This document shows positions 22,218-35,744 of a DNA stretch of 64,000 nt, piece after piece. The notes below the pieces were generated by a model. That model was not told where the DNA came from. It searched no databases and worked only from the letters and a program-made list of their open reading frames with translations. Position numbers and translations under genes: made by a program. Position 1 is the first letter of the stretch, and each line of letters opens with the position of its first letter. The stretch spans positions 11,788,241 through 11,852,240 of the forward strand of contig NC_080056.1 of assembly GCF_026212465.1 (NCBI RefSeq), read 5' to 3'. The stretch comes from Amaranthus tricolor (lineage: Eukaryota > Streptophyta > Magnoliopsida > Caryophyllales > Amaranthaceae).

Positions 22218-23389
22218 TTAATTAGTAATTAATACTATAAATTTTATCTAAATACTTTACTAATTATTAAGTTATAAATGCACAATTAATATCAAATAAA
22301 AAACAGATAACATAAAGCTCATTTTTAACTTTAATTAGTAATTAATACTTTTAATTTTTTTCGTTGCTTTTACTTTTTAATCCTCAAAATTTATTCATGT
22401 TATTTTCAATTTGTTATTTTGTTTTTGTAATGCATACTTTTGTTTATATTAATTAATTTGATCCATTGTATGTATGTTGGATTTGAGCAAATTAAATTTG
22501 TGGGTGTTAAATTTTTTTTTTTTTGTCATTTTTATATGATAAATAGAGTTCTTTTATTGATTTTTATGTAGTTCTTTTGAGTTGTAAAGGATCATTAATA
22601 TTTTATTAGTTAGTAATGAATTTTTTAAAGATCGTACGTAAGATATTAATACTCCTTTCCTTTATTATTGATAATCAACTTAAGATGTATTGGCATTTAA
22701 CAAGTTTTTGATGGTATAAATTTTGTATTTGTAAGTCTATATCTAATATATAATTAGGGCTCTTAGTATATGTTTCGCAGCGGACCTTAAAAATCTCAGG
22801 GTCAGCCCTGATTGCTTTATTTCAAAGAAAATGGAGAAAATATTATTTTTAATCTTATGTGGTATATATATCCAGCTGTTTAGTTATGATTAAGACTCGG
22901 ATTTTGTTAGCTATACGGATACGGATTCCAATTTTATCATGTAACAAAAGTATTGTATGTTATCCATTTATCCAAAAGATTTATTTGTTAATTTAATTAT
23001 ATATAGCAATAAATAAATTACAACTACTATATAAAAGTAGTAAAAACGCATTAAAAGGTAAGAAGAAAGAGAGACGTAAATCATTAATAATAGAATAAAA
23101 GCTTAGGCATATTTGTCGGCAAAGTCGAAAGTGAAGCAAACATTATTACAGATGGCTTTTACAGATGGCTAGTATTTTTTTTTTGGTTATGATCATAAAT
23201 TGCATAAACTAAATTCTACAAAAAATTGAGTCGGAAATTCAATAATTTTAAGATTAGCTAATATCAGTAGAAAGTTTTGATACAACTAAGTGATGCTTTT
23301 TCTAAAAAACAATTCCCAAATTATATTGTATTGAATATTTTGCTTACCAAAAAAATAGATTACACACTATTATAAATAAATTTGTCCCT
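20371..23389. other. AT-rich intergenic DNA
   Basis: No supported gene or element. It includes a (TA)n tract at 22170-22213. A more GC-rich patch at 21720-21850 (GTTGCGGAGCCACGTTGATAG and following) may be part of a decayed transposon but has no recognisable ends. Confidence 0.55.
22170..22213. repeat. (TA)n microsatellite
   Basis: About 22 uninterrupted AT units. Confidence 0.95.
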
Positions 23390-24020
23390 ATTATACCATC
23401 AGACATTATACTAAAAAGTTTGAAAAATTGCAAGTGTTACAATTTAAGAGGGAGGTTGCCGAAAGGAATTCATTTATTGACTAAAGATGAATGACATGAC
23501 ATTTGATCTTGACCATTATCTATATCATTAAAGTATCTTTGAATAATATTTATTTTTTATTAAACTTAGTAAATTTGAGAATGTAATATACAGTGTATAA
23601 TATATTGATATCATATCATATATTATACTAAAAAGCTTGACTAAAGAGAATTTGTCAAATGAAACTTATTATTTGACTAAAGAAAATTGACATGGCATTT
23701 TGATCTTGATCAATATCTCCACCATTAAGTATCTATAACTAGCATTTATTTATAGTTAAATTAAGTAAATTAGAGACTATAATATATAGTATAATATATT
23801 ATTATCAATTTTCAAAATACAGAGTTAATTTATATATATAACTGTTAAATTGAATGTTTCTAAATTTTAATGAAACTTTTTTATTGACTAAAGAAAAATG
23901 ACATGGCATTTTGATCTTCATCAATATCTCTACCATTAAGTATCTATGGTGTAATATATTCTTGTCAATTTTAAAAATACAGAGTTAATTTATGTATATA
24001 ACTGATAAATCGAATGTTTC
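23390..24020 (+). repeat. Tandem repeat, three units of ~205 bp
   Basis: A ~75-bp core (TTGACTAAAGAAAA, TGACATGGCATTTTGATCTT, CAATATCTC, ACCATTAAGTATCTAT) recurs at about 23475, 23678 and 23883, giving a period near 205 bp. Between cores the units share CAGAGTTAATTTAT and AATGTTTCTAA phrases. The first copy is the most diverged. It is not coding. The period is in the range of plant satellites, but only three units are present. Confidence 0.75.
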
Positions 24021-26215
24021 TAATGCATAATATCTCCGGCTTTATTTTTTTAATATCATATATTTATATATGTCGATGCTAAGAAAAACGTGCATTGCGA
24101 CGAGTTTCCACACAAGTTTTTGATTACAACCCGTGAATCCCGTATATAGCAAAGGTCAGGGTGTAGTACTAGCAGGTCTGTCTTGGACATTTTTGGAGCC
24201 CCTATGGAAAATGAAACAATGACTTCTTAAAATATGAATATTATACCTTTGTTTATGTAACAATTGATAAAGTACCAATTTTATCAATTAGAGAAACACA
24301 AAACGCTCAGCTAACCTATTAACTTATAAAAAACAATAAATGAAAATTATCATTACTTAGTTAAATTAAAAGCAATGATTATCGATGAAAAAAATACCAA
24401 ATTATATCCAACAACTAATAATTCAAAAATATAATTGAACATTAACAAGGTCACGAATGACCATTAATATGAAAAATTATTGCCATTTATTATATTGTCA
24501 CTTTTCATCTTATGTAAAAATATAACACAATAAAAAAAACAGAAAAAAGGCTACAGCATTTGGATGCTAATATATCAAAAAAATTTAAACCCCTTAAAAT
24601 AAGGGAAGTCTAAGTCGTGGTGCTGCTCTTATAAAAAGCTGACCCAATAGCCATTGTTTTTCATATAGCCAAAATAGAAGAACCAACTTTTGAAAAGTGT
24701 TGGAAAAGTTTTATCCGATATCTTTATTCTTCATAGCTACAAGAATCTCAACAAATACCTTTTGCTTATTGTATTCATCCACATCATCTTTTTGATGGCA
24801 AGGATGCGAGTCAATTGCATTTTTTAACAATTCAAAAGAGTCATGTCACGTATATCATGTTTGGTAACGATGATTTTATTTAGAAATTTAGAGTTTGTTC
24901 AAATTTATTGTTTGGCAAATTAAAAATTTACATAGTTGAATTTGAATCAAATCATACCATTATTTTTAAAGTAGTTAAAGTTGAGATTGACTACCCAAAT
25001 TTTATTATTCTCAAATTCTTCATTTATGATTTCATTATTGAAATCCATAATTTTAAATGAAATACTTGTTTCCAAACATTACATAAATATAATAAGATCA
25101 TTAAATATCAATTTTTGCTCATGAAAATAGGTTATAAGCTACAATTTATGAAGAATAGTTAATGGAATTGAGGGATTAAAAACTAATTTTGCTCCTAAAA
25201 ATGGGATTTTCAGGTTTTTGACCTATAATTAGTTCAAATTCAAAATTTCAAATCATAAAATCTAGCATATAATTAAATCTTAATTTATCTTACCTAAATT
25301 AAAATGTTTGAACATTATTGATTTTCATCATCAAATAAAATTAACCAAATAAAATCATTACGTCAAATATCTCCTCTTGATATAATATAAGACAATGACT
25401 ATATGGTATTATTTGAAGGAATGATGGCAAGAAATACATTTTAAATTATGTAATATCTCGTAATCTCGTTTGATTGTGGGAAACACATTTTCATATCGAA
25501 GTTTCATCAAAGTTTAAGCTTAGATATAAAATGATTAATTAAATGAGATATTATTTGAAAGAATAATGGTTTGAAATGATGAATATATACCTAAAATTAT
25601 TGTATTAATCACGGCCTTGCTACTTATATCGTGCTAACAAGAATTAATATGTGTAGATAATTTCATTTATGAATCATGAATATGTAAATGATGAACAAAA
25701 GTAAAAGTACTTATACACATGTACATCATTCTTTCATTTTTTAAAGGTTATATATAAGATTTACATGTAACGCTAGGGTTTTAATATGAATTTTAATTCA
25801 ACACATATATTCAATTCACTATAACTTTTAGGTAAATCGTATCATATCATACACATTAATAAAAATATTTTAAATTGATAAATGTCTTTCTTAGAAAACT
25901 TTAACAAATAGAATTATTTTAGTGGATGATAGTTGGTTACATGATAATATTTACCTAATTTAAAATCTGATTTTTTTAAAATAGGACCTAAATTAAGTAA
26001 AGTATTTATATAATTTATTATAGCAATTCTATATACCAAACCTAGATTTTGATATGTTTAATTGAATTAAAATGATGCATTTGATGTATAATTTATAAAA
26101 ATAAGTATTTTATTTTTGCTTTAAAAATGACATGTATTCGATAAATTAAATCACGATAATTTATATTTGCATTATTATAATTGAAGTTATATTTTTATAT
26201 ATTTCATACTAATAA
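24021..26215. other. AT-rich intergenic DNA
   Basis: No supported gene. At 24180-24230 a phrase GGTCTGTCTTGGACATTTTT precedes GGAGCCCC and may be a transposon end. At 24660-24840 the - strand shows a short frame-broken coding-like stretch that I could not assign. Confidence 0.5.
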
Positions 26216-26855
26216 TGTTGGGATTTTTGTGACTCGAACAAAGTCCAAGATCATGAAGAAGATAAATTAAGTGTGGGTCAAAAAGGCTAGATATGCAGGG
26301 TGCGGAGATCTACGCGGGGCGCGGATGCGGGGGGTGCGGAGTTTTACTTGGGGCGCGAGAATGTTCTATTGTGGGCAGATTATTGGGCGCGTGCCGCAGA
26401 GATCTACACGGGTCGCACCTGTGTGGGGCGCGGTTTGGTACGCAGGGTGTGGACTTCATGCGGGCAATGTGTGAAGCGGTTTTTTCCACGTTTTTTTTAC
26501 GGTTACTTAGTTTTTGGGTCGGTTTCTTTATAATTGTTAACCTAATTTCTTTTTATGAAGTAACATACTATATAAACCCCTCTTGTAATTAGAATTAGGT
26601 GATGATGCAATGGAAAACACAAAGTGAGGAAAAATAAGAGAGAAAAAGCTTGGAGAGCCATTGCTGTAGCTTCTCATGTTCATCTTGTAATTTCCAGTTT
26701 ATAGTGAAAAGTTTATTCTCGGTGCCGGTGGATGTAGCTATCACATTGATAGTGAACCACGTTATATTTCTTAGAGTGATTTTCTTGATTGTTTGTTTGA
26801 ATCTTTATTGCTTTTTGTTATTATTTTCGATCTTTATTTCCGCTATCGCACAAAA
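26216..26855 (+). mobile_element. Solo LTR (probably Ty1/copia) with a GC-rich island
   Basis: It starts TGTTGGGATTTTT and ends ...ATCGCACAAAA. The pentamer AATAA lies immediately before (26211-26215) and after (26856-26860), consistent with a target duplication, although the expected CA end is degraded. A TATAAACC box lies at ~26570-26577, followed by a transcribed-leader type segment (TTCTCGGTGCCGGTGGATGTAG, given in part; GAACCACGTTATAT), as in copia LTRs. The upstream 26280-26480 is unusually G-rich, with repeated GGGGCGCGG and GCGGAGATCTACGCGGG phrases. Overlapping open frames there follow from composition only. Confidence 0.6.
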
Positions 26856-26989
26856 AATAAATTTATGCATTTTACGAGTTTTTATACTAGTATATATTTA
26901 ATAATTACACATGATGAATAGGAAACTTCCTTCATTAAGACCCTAAACTATAAATCAACTTTTAAAAGGGGAAAATTCTATTGTAGCTT

Positions 26990-27111
<122 letters not shown>

Positions 27112-27689
27112 AAACATGTGGTTTTTGTGGTGTATAGATCACAACTGCATGACAAAGGAAACTACAAGAAGATAAGGGCAAACAGCAGTTAGTAAGCTAT
27201 GCAAACTAGCAAAAAAGGTACCTTGGTAATTTGGTATTTTGCTTTCTTCGAAACATACAAGAGCCAAAATCTTAGTGCTTATTCTGTGGACCAATTGTCA
27301 TCAATGCCCAATTGTAGCGCACACTATCCTTTTTACTTTTTAAAATTCTTTTTATAATTATCAAGACAACTAATCTTTGTGCCCTTACCTAACAAGAGGT
27401 GCCCACAATTTTGGGATATTAAAAACTAATTAGTGTACTATGAGACTATCTCTTATAAAGAAGGTTTAAAAGCTCAACCCAATAATTAATTGTAAACTAA
27501 AAAAAAAAAATAATTTAAAAGCGCTTTAAGAAAACCATTTCTCCTTCCCGTACAATGAATTATTATTCTTAACCTCGAAAATAAGCAATTCAATTCCTCT
27601 CCCATAATCTCAATAAAATTGTATTCTTAAGATGTAGTCAATTCTTGAATGAGTACCTTTATTAATAATACAACAAGCTATCATCACAC

Positions 27690-29000
27690 CTTTTCTCTAG
27701 TACCTCATCCCAATCCTTGAATTAGAGAGAATGCATCGAACTCTCTCTAGCAATGTCTGATTAAATCGTTGATCTGCAACATCGTTTTTCTATGATGTCT
27801 TCATGAATGTATAATCCGACCTATTCATTCATTAGCATAGAACTCATTAAACTCGTCTTTGCAAAACTCCAGCAAATGGTCTGTACGTAGCTTCTTTATC
27901 TTCTTCTCCCGTCGATTCTTCACCAAAGCTTTTCGTTGCTTAAAAGCTTTGAAGACCTCAACGTTTGACTTAAGCAACCTAAGTCAAGTGTATCGAAACT
28001 TATCATCAACAAATGAGACAAAATAGTGGTAACCTCCTATACCTTCTACTCTTGATGCCCCCCATCAATCTGAATGGATAGAATCGAGCACTTCATCTAT
28101 GATGTGAGCACCCTAGCTAAACTTTGACCCGTGTTTCCTCCAACACACAATGGCCTTAAAATCAAAGGTTGGCAACCTTAACACCGGATAGAATACCCAT
28201 CTTGGAAAATAGTTGCAAAACTAAACAGTGTAACACCGTCAAAGACATAGAGGGTGTTTCTCTTGAAAACCTTAAGTACCAAATTCCAACCTCTGTAAAT
28301 AGCCAACTCCTTATCCGAATACACCTTATTGTACCCTAAATCATCCAAAGTACCCAAGTTAGAGTCAACCTTTGTTCATCAGCTATCCTCATTCATATGG
28401 ACCCAATACTAGTTATCTTACCAGGAGCATTATTACCAACAATAATTGTACCCCCATTGCAAGCTTCATAAGTATTGAACTAATCCCGACGTGGACTCTT
28501 ATGGAATGAATACCCCAAATTCAGACCCATTTATTTTCTTGATCACCAGACATAGCAGAATCGAGTAATGTCAAGTCTTCTTCTTAATTGCAGCTCTCCT
28601 TCAGTTTCTGCTCTACTATTATAGCTTGGGACGTGTCTTCTTTTCAGGATAGTTAGCCCTTAAATAACACGGTTTGTTACAGTTATAACAAGTTTTCTTC
28701 TTAGCATTACAGGACCTATCTCTACCATTACTGACACCCGACCCAGCATTGTTTCCCTTGTTAGACCCCTTTTTGTACTTCGAATTGTCCAAAGCCTAAC
28801 AAATTACTTGCTACCGTTATCCTCTTTATCACCAATTGCCTTTTGGCGCAGCTCCCTAGTGTGAAGTGCTGCGTTCACTTTTTCTAAGGTCAACGAATCT
28901 TTTGCCAACCAAAAAAGACGCAACAAAGTTGTCATAATCTTGCGGTAGAGACACAAGCAATACCAACACAACATTCTCATCATCAGTTTTAACATCTAGA
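27690..29000 (-). pseudogene. Decayed Ty1/copia gag-protease-integrase remnant
   Basis: On the - strand, in the usual order: a gag C-terminal segment with LTLEKVNAALHTREL (28910-28840), a degenerate zinc knuckle CYNCNKPCYLRANYP (~28690-28650), a protease-like stretch with a WV.DS-type motif (~28530-28480), and integrase pieces (YFVSFVDDK near 28030; AFKQRKALVKNR near 27930; later stretches to ~27700). Frames are broken many times by stops and shifts, so it is a dead fragment. No LTRs, PBS or target duplication were found. Orientation is opposite to the Sirevirus at 29511. Confidence 0.7.
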
Positions 29001-29126
29001 TTACGTAAGTCAAGTAAAATCTAGATTACGTGAAGTTATTTCAATGGCTTCTTTGGGAGAAAAGGATAATGATAGAGGTTGGAGGAAATGGTTAAGTGGA
29101 GAAAAGTTAAGAGAAAATAAGGTGAA

Positions 29127-29164
29127 TGTGATGATGACGATGATGATGATGATGATGATGATGA
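29127..29164. repeat. (GAT)n microsatellite
   Basis: About 12 units of GAT/ATG with one GACGAT interruption, in a purine-rich flank. Confidence 0.9.
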
Positions 29165-29510
29165 AAGAAGAGTGAATGAGGGAGTTGGGAGTTAATTATT
29201 GTAGTATATTATGGGAAAGAGTGGAAAGTCAAAGTTAAAACCGGTAAAAGTAGGTCAAAACGTATGGATAGATCCGGCCATGAGGCCTGAACACTGTCAA
29301 CAATTAATATTTGATAGCAGTAATTCGCAAAAATTAAACTTTGCGGCTTTAATTCGCAAAACACTCAAACTTTGCGGTAGTTATTTGCAATTTTCTCTTT
29401 TCTAATTTATATGTTTTTCTTAGTTAATCTAATAGTTATATTTGAAAGTATTATTAATTGCACAATATTGATTAATACATTGAGATGAATTATGGTTTTA
29501 AAAACATATT

Positions 29511-30727
29511 TGTTGGCCTCTTAAGGTTTTGATAATGACTTCACTTTTAAATAAACAAACATATTTTTAGAGATTGTTTTGTAGGTATATATCCGATTTT
29601 GTTGTGATCGTTGATAAAGCCTATGACTTGGTTCGTGGAAGTTGTACGTGTCTTAGAATATCCAAGAAGTTAGATAAATGCTTAGGATGTTAAAAGTAGA
29701 CAGACGGTCAACTGTTCCCAAAGTTGATAATCTGACAGAAGTTGTAGATGGAGACAGTACACTGTTCCCACGTTGCAGGTCTGGAGAATAACATCGACTG
29801 GAAAATTTCGAATTAATTATTTTCTGTTTTTAAGTTGATGTAATGGGTTAGAATTAATTTAATTGCTTAAATTAATTAGTAAGTTAATTGGCAAATCTAT
29901 TTTTAGGTTTTCTAAAAATAGCCCAAGACTTTTTCTTAATTAGATTTAGATCTCCTATTTTTAGGATCTTATGTTTTAAACTCCTATGCTATTTTTAGCA
30001 TTAAGGAAACTGGTTTTTCTCTGAGCAAATAACAGCCGGACACTTTCTTAATTCCACCACCTTTTGTTTTTAGAACGTGGGGAAGTGGAGGTATGTGTGA
30101 GATAGTGGACGTTATGCTTATGGTAACTGCTGGCTGTTCCCACTATAAATAGAAGGGACTTTGCTCGAACCAAAAAGAATCCAAGAGAATCCAAGAGAAA
30201 AAAAAGGAGTGTCCATTAAAGGGAGATCATCTTAAGAAAAATATTTTCAGTTTTCCAATGCCAATTAATTTATTATATTTTTCTTAAGTAATTATTTTAA
30301 TTTTTAATCTCTTGAGAATTGGCCTTGTAAGGGTTAATGAGTGTTTTGTTGTAATTAGACTTGTGGGAAGTCTAAGGGAATAGAGAAGAGAAACGTGAGA
30401 AGAGAAAGAGAAGGAGAATAGAGAAAGAGAATTAGGCCTAGAGTAGAGAAGCTTCGAGTGAAGCAAACATTGTTTTGTGTAATTGTAATTGATTGCCTTA
30501 ACATAGTGAGAATTTTGAAATCCCGGGGGGTCGTGGTTTTTCCTTATTATTAGGCCAAGAAGGTTTCCACGTAAAATCTTTGTCTCTTTTTATTTCTTGC
30601 TTCTTAAGTTTAAGTTTTATTTTGTTTGTTAAAATTCCGCAAGTTAGAGCAAAAACGTAGTACAATTCAATACACAACAATTCACCCCCCCTCTTGTTGC
30701 ATTTGATCATCTCTTCATATTCCAATA
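29511..30727 (+). repeat. 5' LTR of the Sirevirus element
   Basis: 1217 bp, TGTTGGCC to CCAATA; the terminal CA has become TA. A TATA box (CACTATAAATAG, 30141-30152) marks the promoter, directly preceded by CTGTTCCC (30134-30141). Two more CTGTTCCC octamers lie at 29712 and 29762. Confidence 0.95.
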
Positions 30728-30729
30728 AT

Positions 30730-30742
30730 TGGTATCAGAGCC
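30730..30742 (+). promoter_or_regulatory. Primer-binding site (initiator Met tRNA type)
   Basis: TGGTATCAGAGCC, two bases after the 5' LTR, complementary to the 3' end of plant initiator Met-tRNA; primes minus-strand synthesis. Confidence 0.95.
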
Positions 30743-30795
30743 CTGTTTCTCATTTAATCAGGAAACCCTGAGAGCGGTATCCTGTTCCCACAGAG

Positions 30796-32504
30796 ATGTT
30801 GAAGATGAACGAGCGCATGGAAGAGGGGTACTCTACACAAAGGCCACCCATGTTTGATGGGAAATTCTATACTTACTGGAAAAATAGAATGGAAATCTTC
30901 ATAAAGGCCGAAAACTATCAAGTTTGGAGAGTTATTGAAGTTGGAGACTTTGAGCTGACGACCATCAACTCCAAGAACGAAGCTATTCCAAAACCAATCA
31001 CTGAATATGAAAAAGAATATTTTCAAAAGATGGAGATGAACGCTCTTGCTATCAAATTGCTTCACTGTGGTCTTGGATCCAATGAACACAATTGTATTAT
31101 GGGTTGCAAAACTGCCAAGCAGATTTGGGACCTGCTAGAAGTTACCCATGAAGGTACCAGCGAAGTGAATTGGTCTCTCTTGGTAATATCATTCCCGTTG
31201 ATGAACAAGTTAGGAAAATACTTAGGAGTCTTCCTTAAGACGAACGCTGGAGAGCTAAGGTCACAGCCATTCAGGAATCGAAAGATTTCACCAAGTTTAA
31301 TTTGGAAGAGTTGGCTGGTTCCCTCATGACTCATGAATTGCATTTGGGAACAGCTGACAGTTCCCGTAATAAAGGACTGGCTCTGGCAGCGGATAATAGT
31401 GAAGAGTCAGACGTTGGTGAAGAGGAAGCTGCTATGTTGGCACGTAAATTCAAAAAATTCTTCAGGAACAACAGATATAGAAACCAAAGAAACAACAAAG
31501 AAAAGGGAACTGCTAACTTGAAGACAAATTTTGAATGCCACAAGTGTGGGAGCACTGATCACTTCATCAAGGATTGCCCTCACTGGAAAAATAAGAAGGG
31601 CAAGGGAAAAGCAAGAGAAGTTGGAAAACAATATAAGAAGGGAAACTTCAAAACTGATTTTAGAAAGGCTATGATCGCAGCTTGGGGTGATAGTGAAAGC
31701 GAAGCTGAAACTGAAGCGCCAATAGAGGAAGAAACCGCAAATCTGTGTCTCATGGCATCTCATGAAGAGTCTAAGGAAAAAGAGGTAATGTCTTCTAGTC
31801 CATCTCCTAAACAACTGTCTAATTTAAGTAAGAATAAATTAATCAAATTGCTGTTAGAGACACAAGAAAAGTTGAATGAAAAAACAGCTAAGTGTCTCCA
31901 AATTGAGAAAGACCTTAACTTAAGTGAAGATTATATCTCATACCTAAATTCCTTTAGGATCGATGTGCAAAGTAGATTTTTTGATTTGTTAGATAAGAAT
32001 ATCATTTTAAAAGAACAATTGGAGAAATTAAAACAGGATTTCATTATTCTTAACATTGAATTAAATCAAAACAAATTGCTAGGATTAAAATTGGTTAAAA
32101 ATGATAAAACCACTCATGTGTTTAGCACGGAATTTCAAGAAATAAAATTAAAATTAGAATCATATGAAAAAGAAAATAAGTTTCTAAAAGATCAAATTAA
32201 CTTAAGAGGAAAAGGGAAAATCAATGAAATTCCCAAATGGATTCTAAATGCTAAAACCAAGAGTAAAGAAGGTCTAGGTTATGTTAAGAATGAAAAAAGG
32301 AAAAAGGTCTATGTAGATCTCCCTAGTAGTAAAATTTGTTCCTTTTGTGGTAAAATTGGACACCTAAAATATCAATGTGTAAAAAGAAAACAACACACTA
32401 AAGCAAATGAAACTTATGTCGAATGCATATGGATTGAGAAAAATGATTCAAATTTAATCGACAGGGAACCCAAGGCTGACTGGGTTCCTAAAACTAACCA
32501 TTAG
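30796..32504 (+). pseudogene. Sirevirus gag, broken by an internal deletion
   Basis: The N-terminal part (30796 to ~31165) has the copia gag signature: RPPMFDG, YWKNRMEIFI, and THEGTSEV. At about 31165-31175 a stretch of roughly 40 codons normally found here is missing and the frame shifts; the first frame then ends at 31329. The rest continues in another frame from ~31180 (SLMTHEL) to 32504. It includes a zinc knuckle CHKCGSTDHFIKDC (~31535-31575), a long Lys/Glu/Leu-rich coiled-coil-like stretch (~31830-32200) and a second CSFCGKIGHLKYQC knuckle (~32335-32380). Gag would form the particle and bind RNA. A TAG at 32502 separates gag from pol in the same frame; it may be a mutation or a readthrough stop. 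No intact Gag can be made from this copy. Confidence 0.88.
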
Positions 32505-32522
32505 TTTGCTTTACAGGCTCAA

Positions 32523-35500
32523 GTGAGGGGGAACAACTCATGGTATCTCGACAGTGGGTGTTCCAAGCACATGACGGGTGATAAATCAAGATTTCTCTCA
32601 CTTGAAGCGTATGATGGGGGAACTGTAACCTTCGGTGATAATATGAAGGGTGAAATAATCGCCAAAGGAAAAGTTGGAAGATCAAGCTCCCATGCCATTG
32701 ATAATGTATTTTTAGTCGAGAATCTAAAACACAATCTTTTAAGTATTTCTCAATTTTGTGACAAAGGTAACTCTGTTAAGTTTACTTCTGAACGATGTAT
32801 AATTTCTAGGAACAACACAGGAAACCCTGTACTAGAGGGAATCAGAAAAGGGAACACCTATGTGGTGGACCTGGACACTGTTCCCAGAAACAGTCTAACG
32901 TGTTTAAGCGTTATAGAAGAAGACCCACTTCTTTGGCACAAGCGTCTAGGTCATGCTAGCTATTCATTGATTAACACCTTAAGATCAAAAGACCTAGTAA
33001 GAGGATTACCAGCAATAAAATTCCTCAAAAATGAAATTTGTGATCCTTGTGCTAAAGGAAAACAAGTGCGGTCATCCTTTAAATCAAAGTTTCTGGTGAC
33101 TACCTCTAGACCATTAAAATTAATGCATATGGATCTATGTTGACCTATGAGAACACAAAGTCGTAGTGGCAAAAGATATGTGTTTGTCATAGTTGATGAT
33201 TTTAGTAGATTTACTTGGACCTTATTTTTAGCCAGCAAAGATGAAGCTTTCGATGAGTTTGTATCTTTTGCAAATAAAATACAAAAATCTACCAATAATT
33301 TAATTGTTCACATTAGATCGGATCATGGCAAAGAATTTGAAAACTCAAACTTCATGAATTATTGTAATGAACATGGTATAAATCATAATTTTTCCGCTCC
33401 TAAAACACCACAACAAAATGGAGTGGTGGAAAGGAAGAATAGAACCCTAGAAGAAATGGCTAGGACCATGTTGATTGCCAGTGGTCTACCTAGAAATTTT
33501 TGGGCAGAAGCCGTCAATACTGCATGCTATATTTTGAATCGTGTGTTAATAAGACCAATCACTTCTAAGACACCCTATGAATTGCTCAAAGGTGTCAAAC
33601 CCAATATTTCCTATTTTCGTGTGTTTGGATGCAAATGTTTTGTTCATGTGAATGGTAAACGAAATATAGGTAAGTTTGATGAAGGAAGTGATGAAGCAGT
33701 ATTCCTCGGTTATTCATCACATAGCAAAGCTTACAGAGTTTACAATAAGAGAACAATGTGCGTAGAGGAATCTATTCACATAATTTTTGATGAAACTAAC
33801 TTTTCAACAAGTGAACAGGAAACAAATAATATTAAAATAGGTCTTGCAAATTTAGAAGAAGATGATGAAGGAGTTAAAAATGCAAGATCCAGGAACAGCA
33901 GGTGAACAGCCAATACAAGAAGAGGCAGGGGAAACTGACCAAATCCAGGAACTGCCAGCTCAACAGGACCAGCAGACTGTTCCCAATCCAGCTGTTCCCG
34001 CAGATGACCAAGATGATCCAGTAGCTGAACAAAATGCAAATCAAGATGCTGAATCAGAACATGCTACTGTTCCCTCCAGAGAATTTGTGTCCAAACCTTG
34101 GAAATACCAAAGTTATCATCCTCTTGATCTGATTATAAGTGATATGAATAAGGGAACACAAACCAGATCTCAACTGAGAAACTTTTGTGCACACTTTGCG
34201 TTCCTATCATCACTTGAACCCAAAAATCACGAAGAAGCTCTAAAGGATTCCGAATGGATAGTAGCCATGCAAGATGAATTAAATGAATTTGAAAGAAATA
34301 AAGTGTGGCACTTAAAACCCAAACCAAAAGGCAAGAAGGTAATTGGTTTGAAATGGGTATTTCGGAATAAGCTAGATGAGCATGGAATAATTGTAAGAAG
34401 CAAAGCAAGACTCGTGGTCAAAGGGTACAATCAACAAGAAGGTATTGATTATACTGAGACATTTGCTCCGGTAGCAAGGTTAGAGGCTATTAGAATTTTA
34501 ATTTCTTTTGCTGCATTTATGAACTTTAAGTTATATCAAATGGATGTGAAATGTGCTTTCTTAAATGGTTTTCTTGATGAAGAAGTTTTTGTTGAACAAC
34601 CTCCAGGTTTTGAGAACACCTCTTGTCTTGATCATGTCTACAAGCTTGACAAAGCTTTATATGGCTTGAAGCAAGCTCCTAGGCAATGGTATGAAAGACT
34701 GTCAAAGTTTTTGATACAAAATAACTTTGTTAGAGGAAAAATCGACAAAACCTTGTTCTTTAAGAATAAAGGTTCTCATATTTTGGTTGTTCAAATTTAT
34801 GTTGATGATATTATTTTTGGTGCTACTAATGATTTATTATGTAAGGAATTTGCTAACCTAATGGGCACAGAATTTAAAATGAGCATGATGGGAGAACTAA
34901 ATTTCTTCCTTGGTTTACAAATTAAACAAACTGAAAATGGTATTTTTATTCATCAACAAAAATACATAAAAGAACTTCTAAAGAAATATGGACTAAACAA
35001 CGCTAAAACCAACCATACACCAATGGCTACAAATGTTAGATTAGATGAAAACCTAAAAGGAGCTAACGTAGATCAAACAATGTATCGAGGCATGATAGGT
35101 TCCTTATTATATCTAACTGCAAGTAGACCCGATATTTCATTTAGTGTTGGTTTATGTGCTAGATTTCAATCAAATCCTAAAGAATCACATCTCACGGCAA
35201 TCAAACGAATTTTAAGATATTTGAAGGGAACAGACGACTTGTCCCTATTTTATCCTAAAAGTGATGTTTATGATTTAAAAGGTTTTAGTGATGCAGATTA
35301 TGCAGGTGATCTAGTTAATAGAAAAAGCACGTCAGGTATGGTACAATTTCTTGGCTCTTGTTTAGTTTCATGGAGTTCCAAGAAACAAAACACGGTTGCA
35401 TTATCCACAGCCGAAGCTGAATACGTGGCAGCAGCAGCTTGCTGTTCCCAAATGCTTTGGATAAAACAGCAACTAAGAGATTTTGGTATTAAATTTGAAT

Positions 35501-35744
35501 GTGTTCCTATTTATTGTGATAATACCAGTGCCATATATGTATATCTAAAGATCCAGTGCATCACTCACGAGCTAAACACATACATATTAGACATCATTTT
35601 CTTAAGGATAATGTGGAAAACAAAAATATTAGATTAAAGCATGTTAATACTAATGAACAAGTTGCAGATATTCTGACCAAACCACTTCCAAGGGAACAAT
35701 ATGAAAAGATGAGATTGGAACTTGGTATGATCAAGCTCCACTAA
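32523..35744 (+). pseudogene. Sirevirus pol: protease, integrase, reverse transcriptase, RNase H; broken
   Basis: Protease with WYLDSGCSKHM (~32540), GAG-pre-integrase with LLWHKRLGH (~32930), integrase core with HIRSDHGKEFEN and PQQNGVVERKNRT (33310-33450), RT with [11 protein letters not shown] and YVDD (~34798-34810), and RNase H with FSDADYAGD and CDNTSAIY up to PLPREQYEKMRLELG and TAA at 35742. Breaks: an in-frame TGA at 33141-33143 just before the integrase core, a +1 shift near 33870-33905 in the Asp/Gln-rich linker, and a further shift near 35540 inside RNase H. The polyprotein is therefore not expressed whole. Motif order identifies Ty1/copia unambiguously. Confidence 0.92.

Noticed and set aside
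26271..26592. Three overlapping open frames in the GC-rich patch
   Set aside because: Openness follows from low stop density in G-rich DNA; the segment lies inside a solo LTR.
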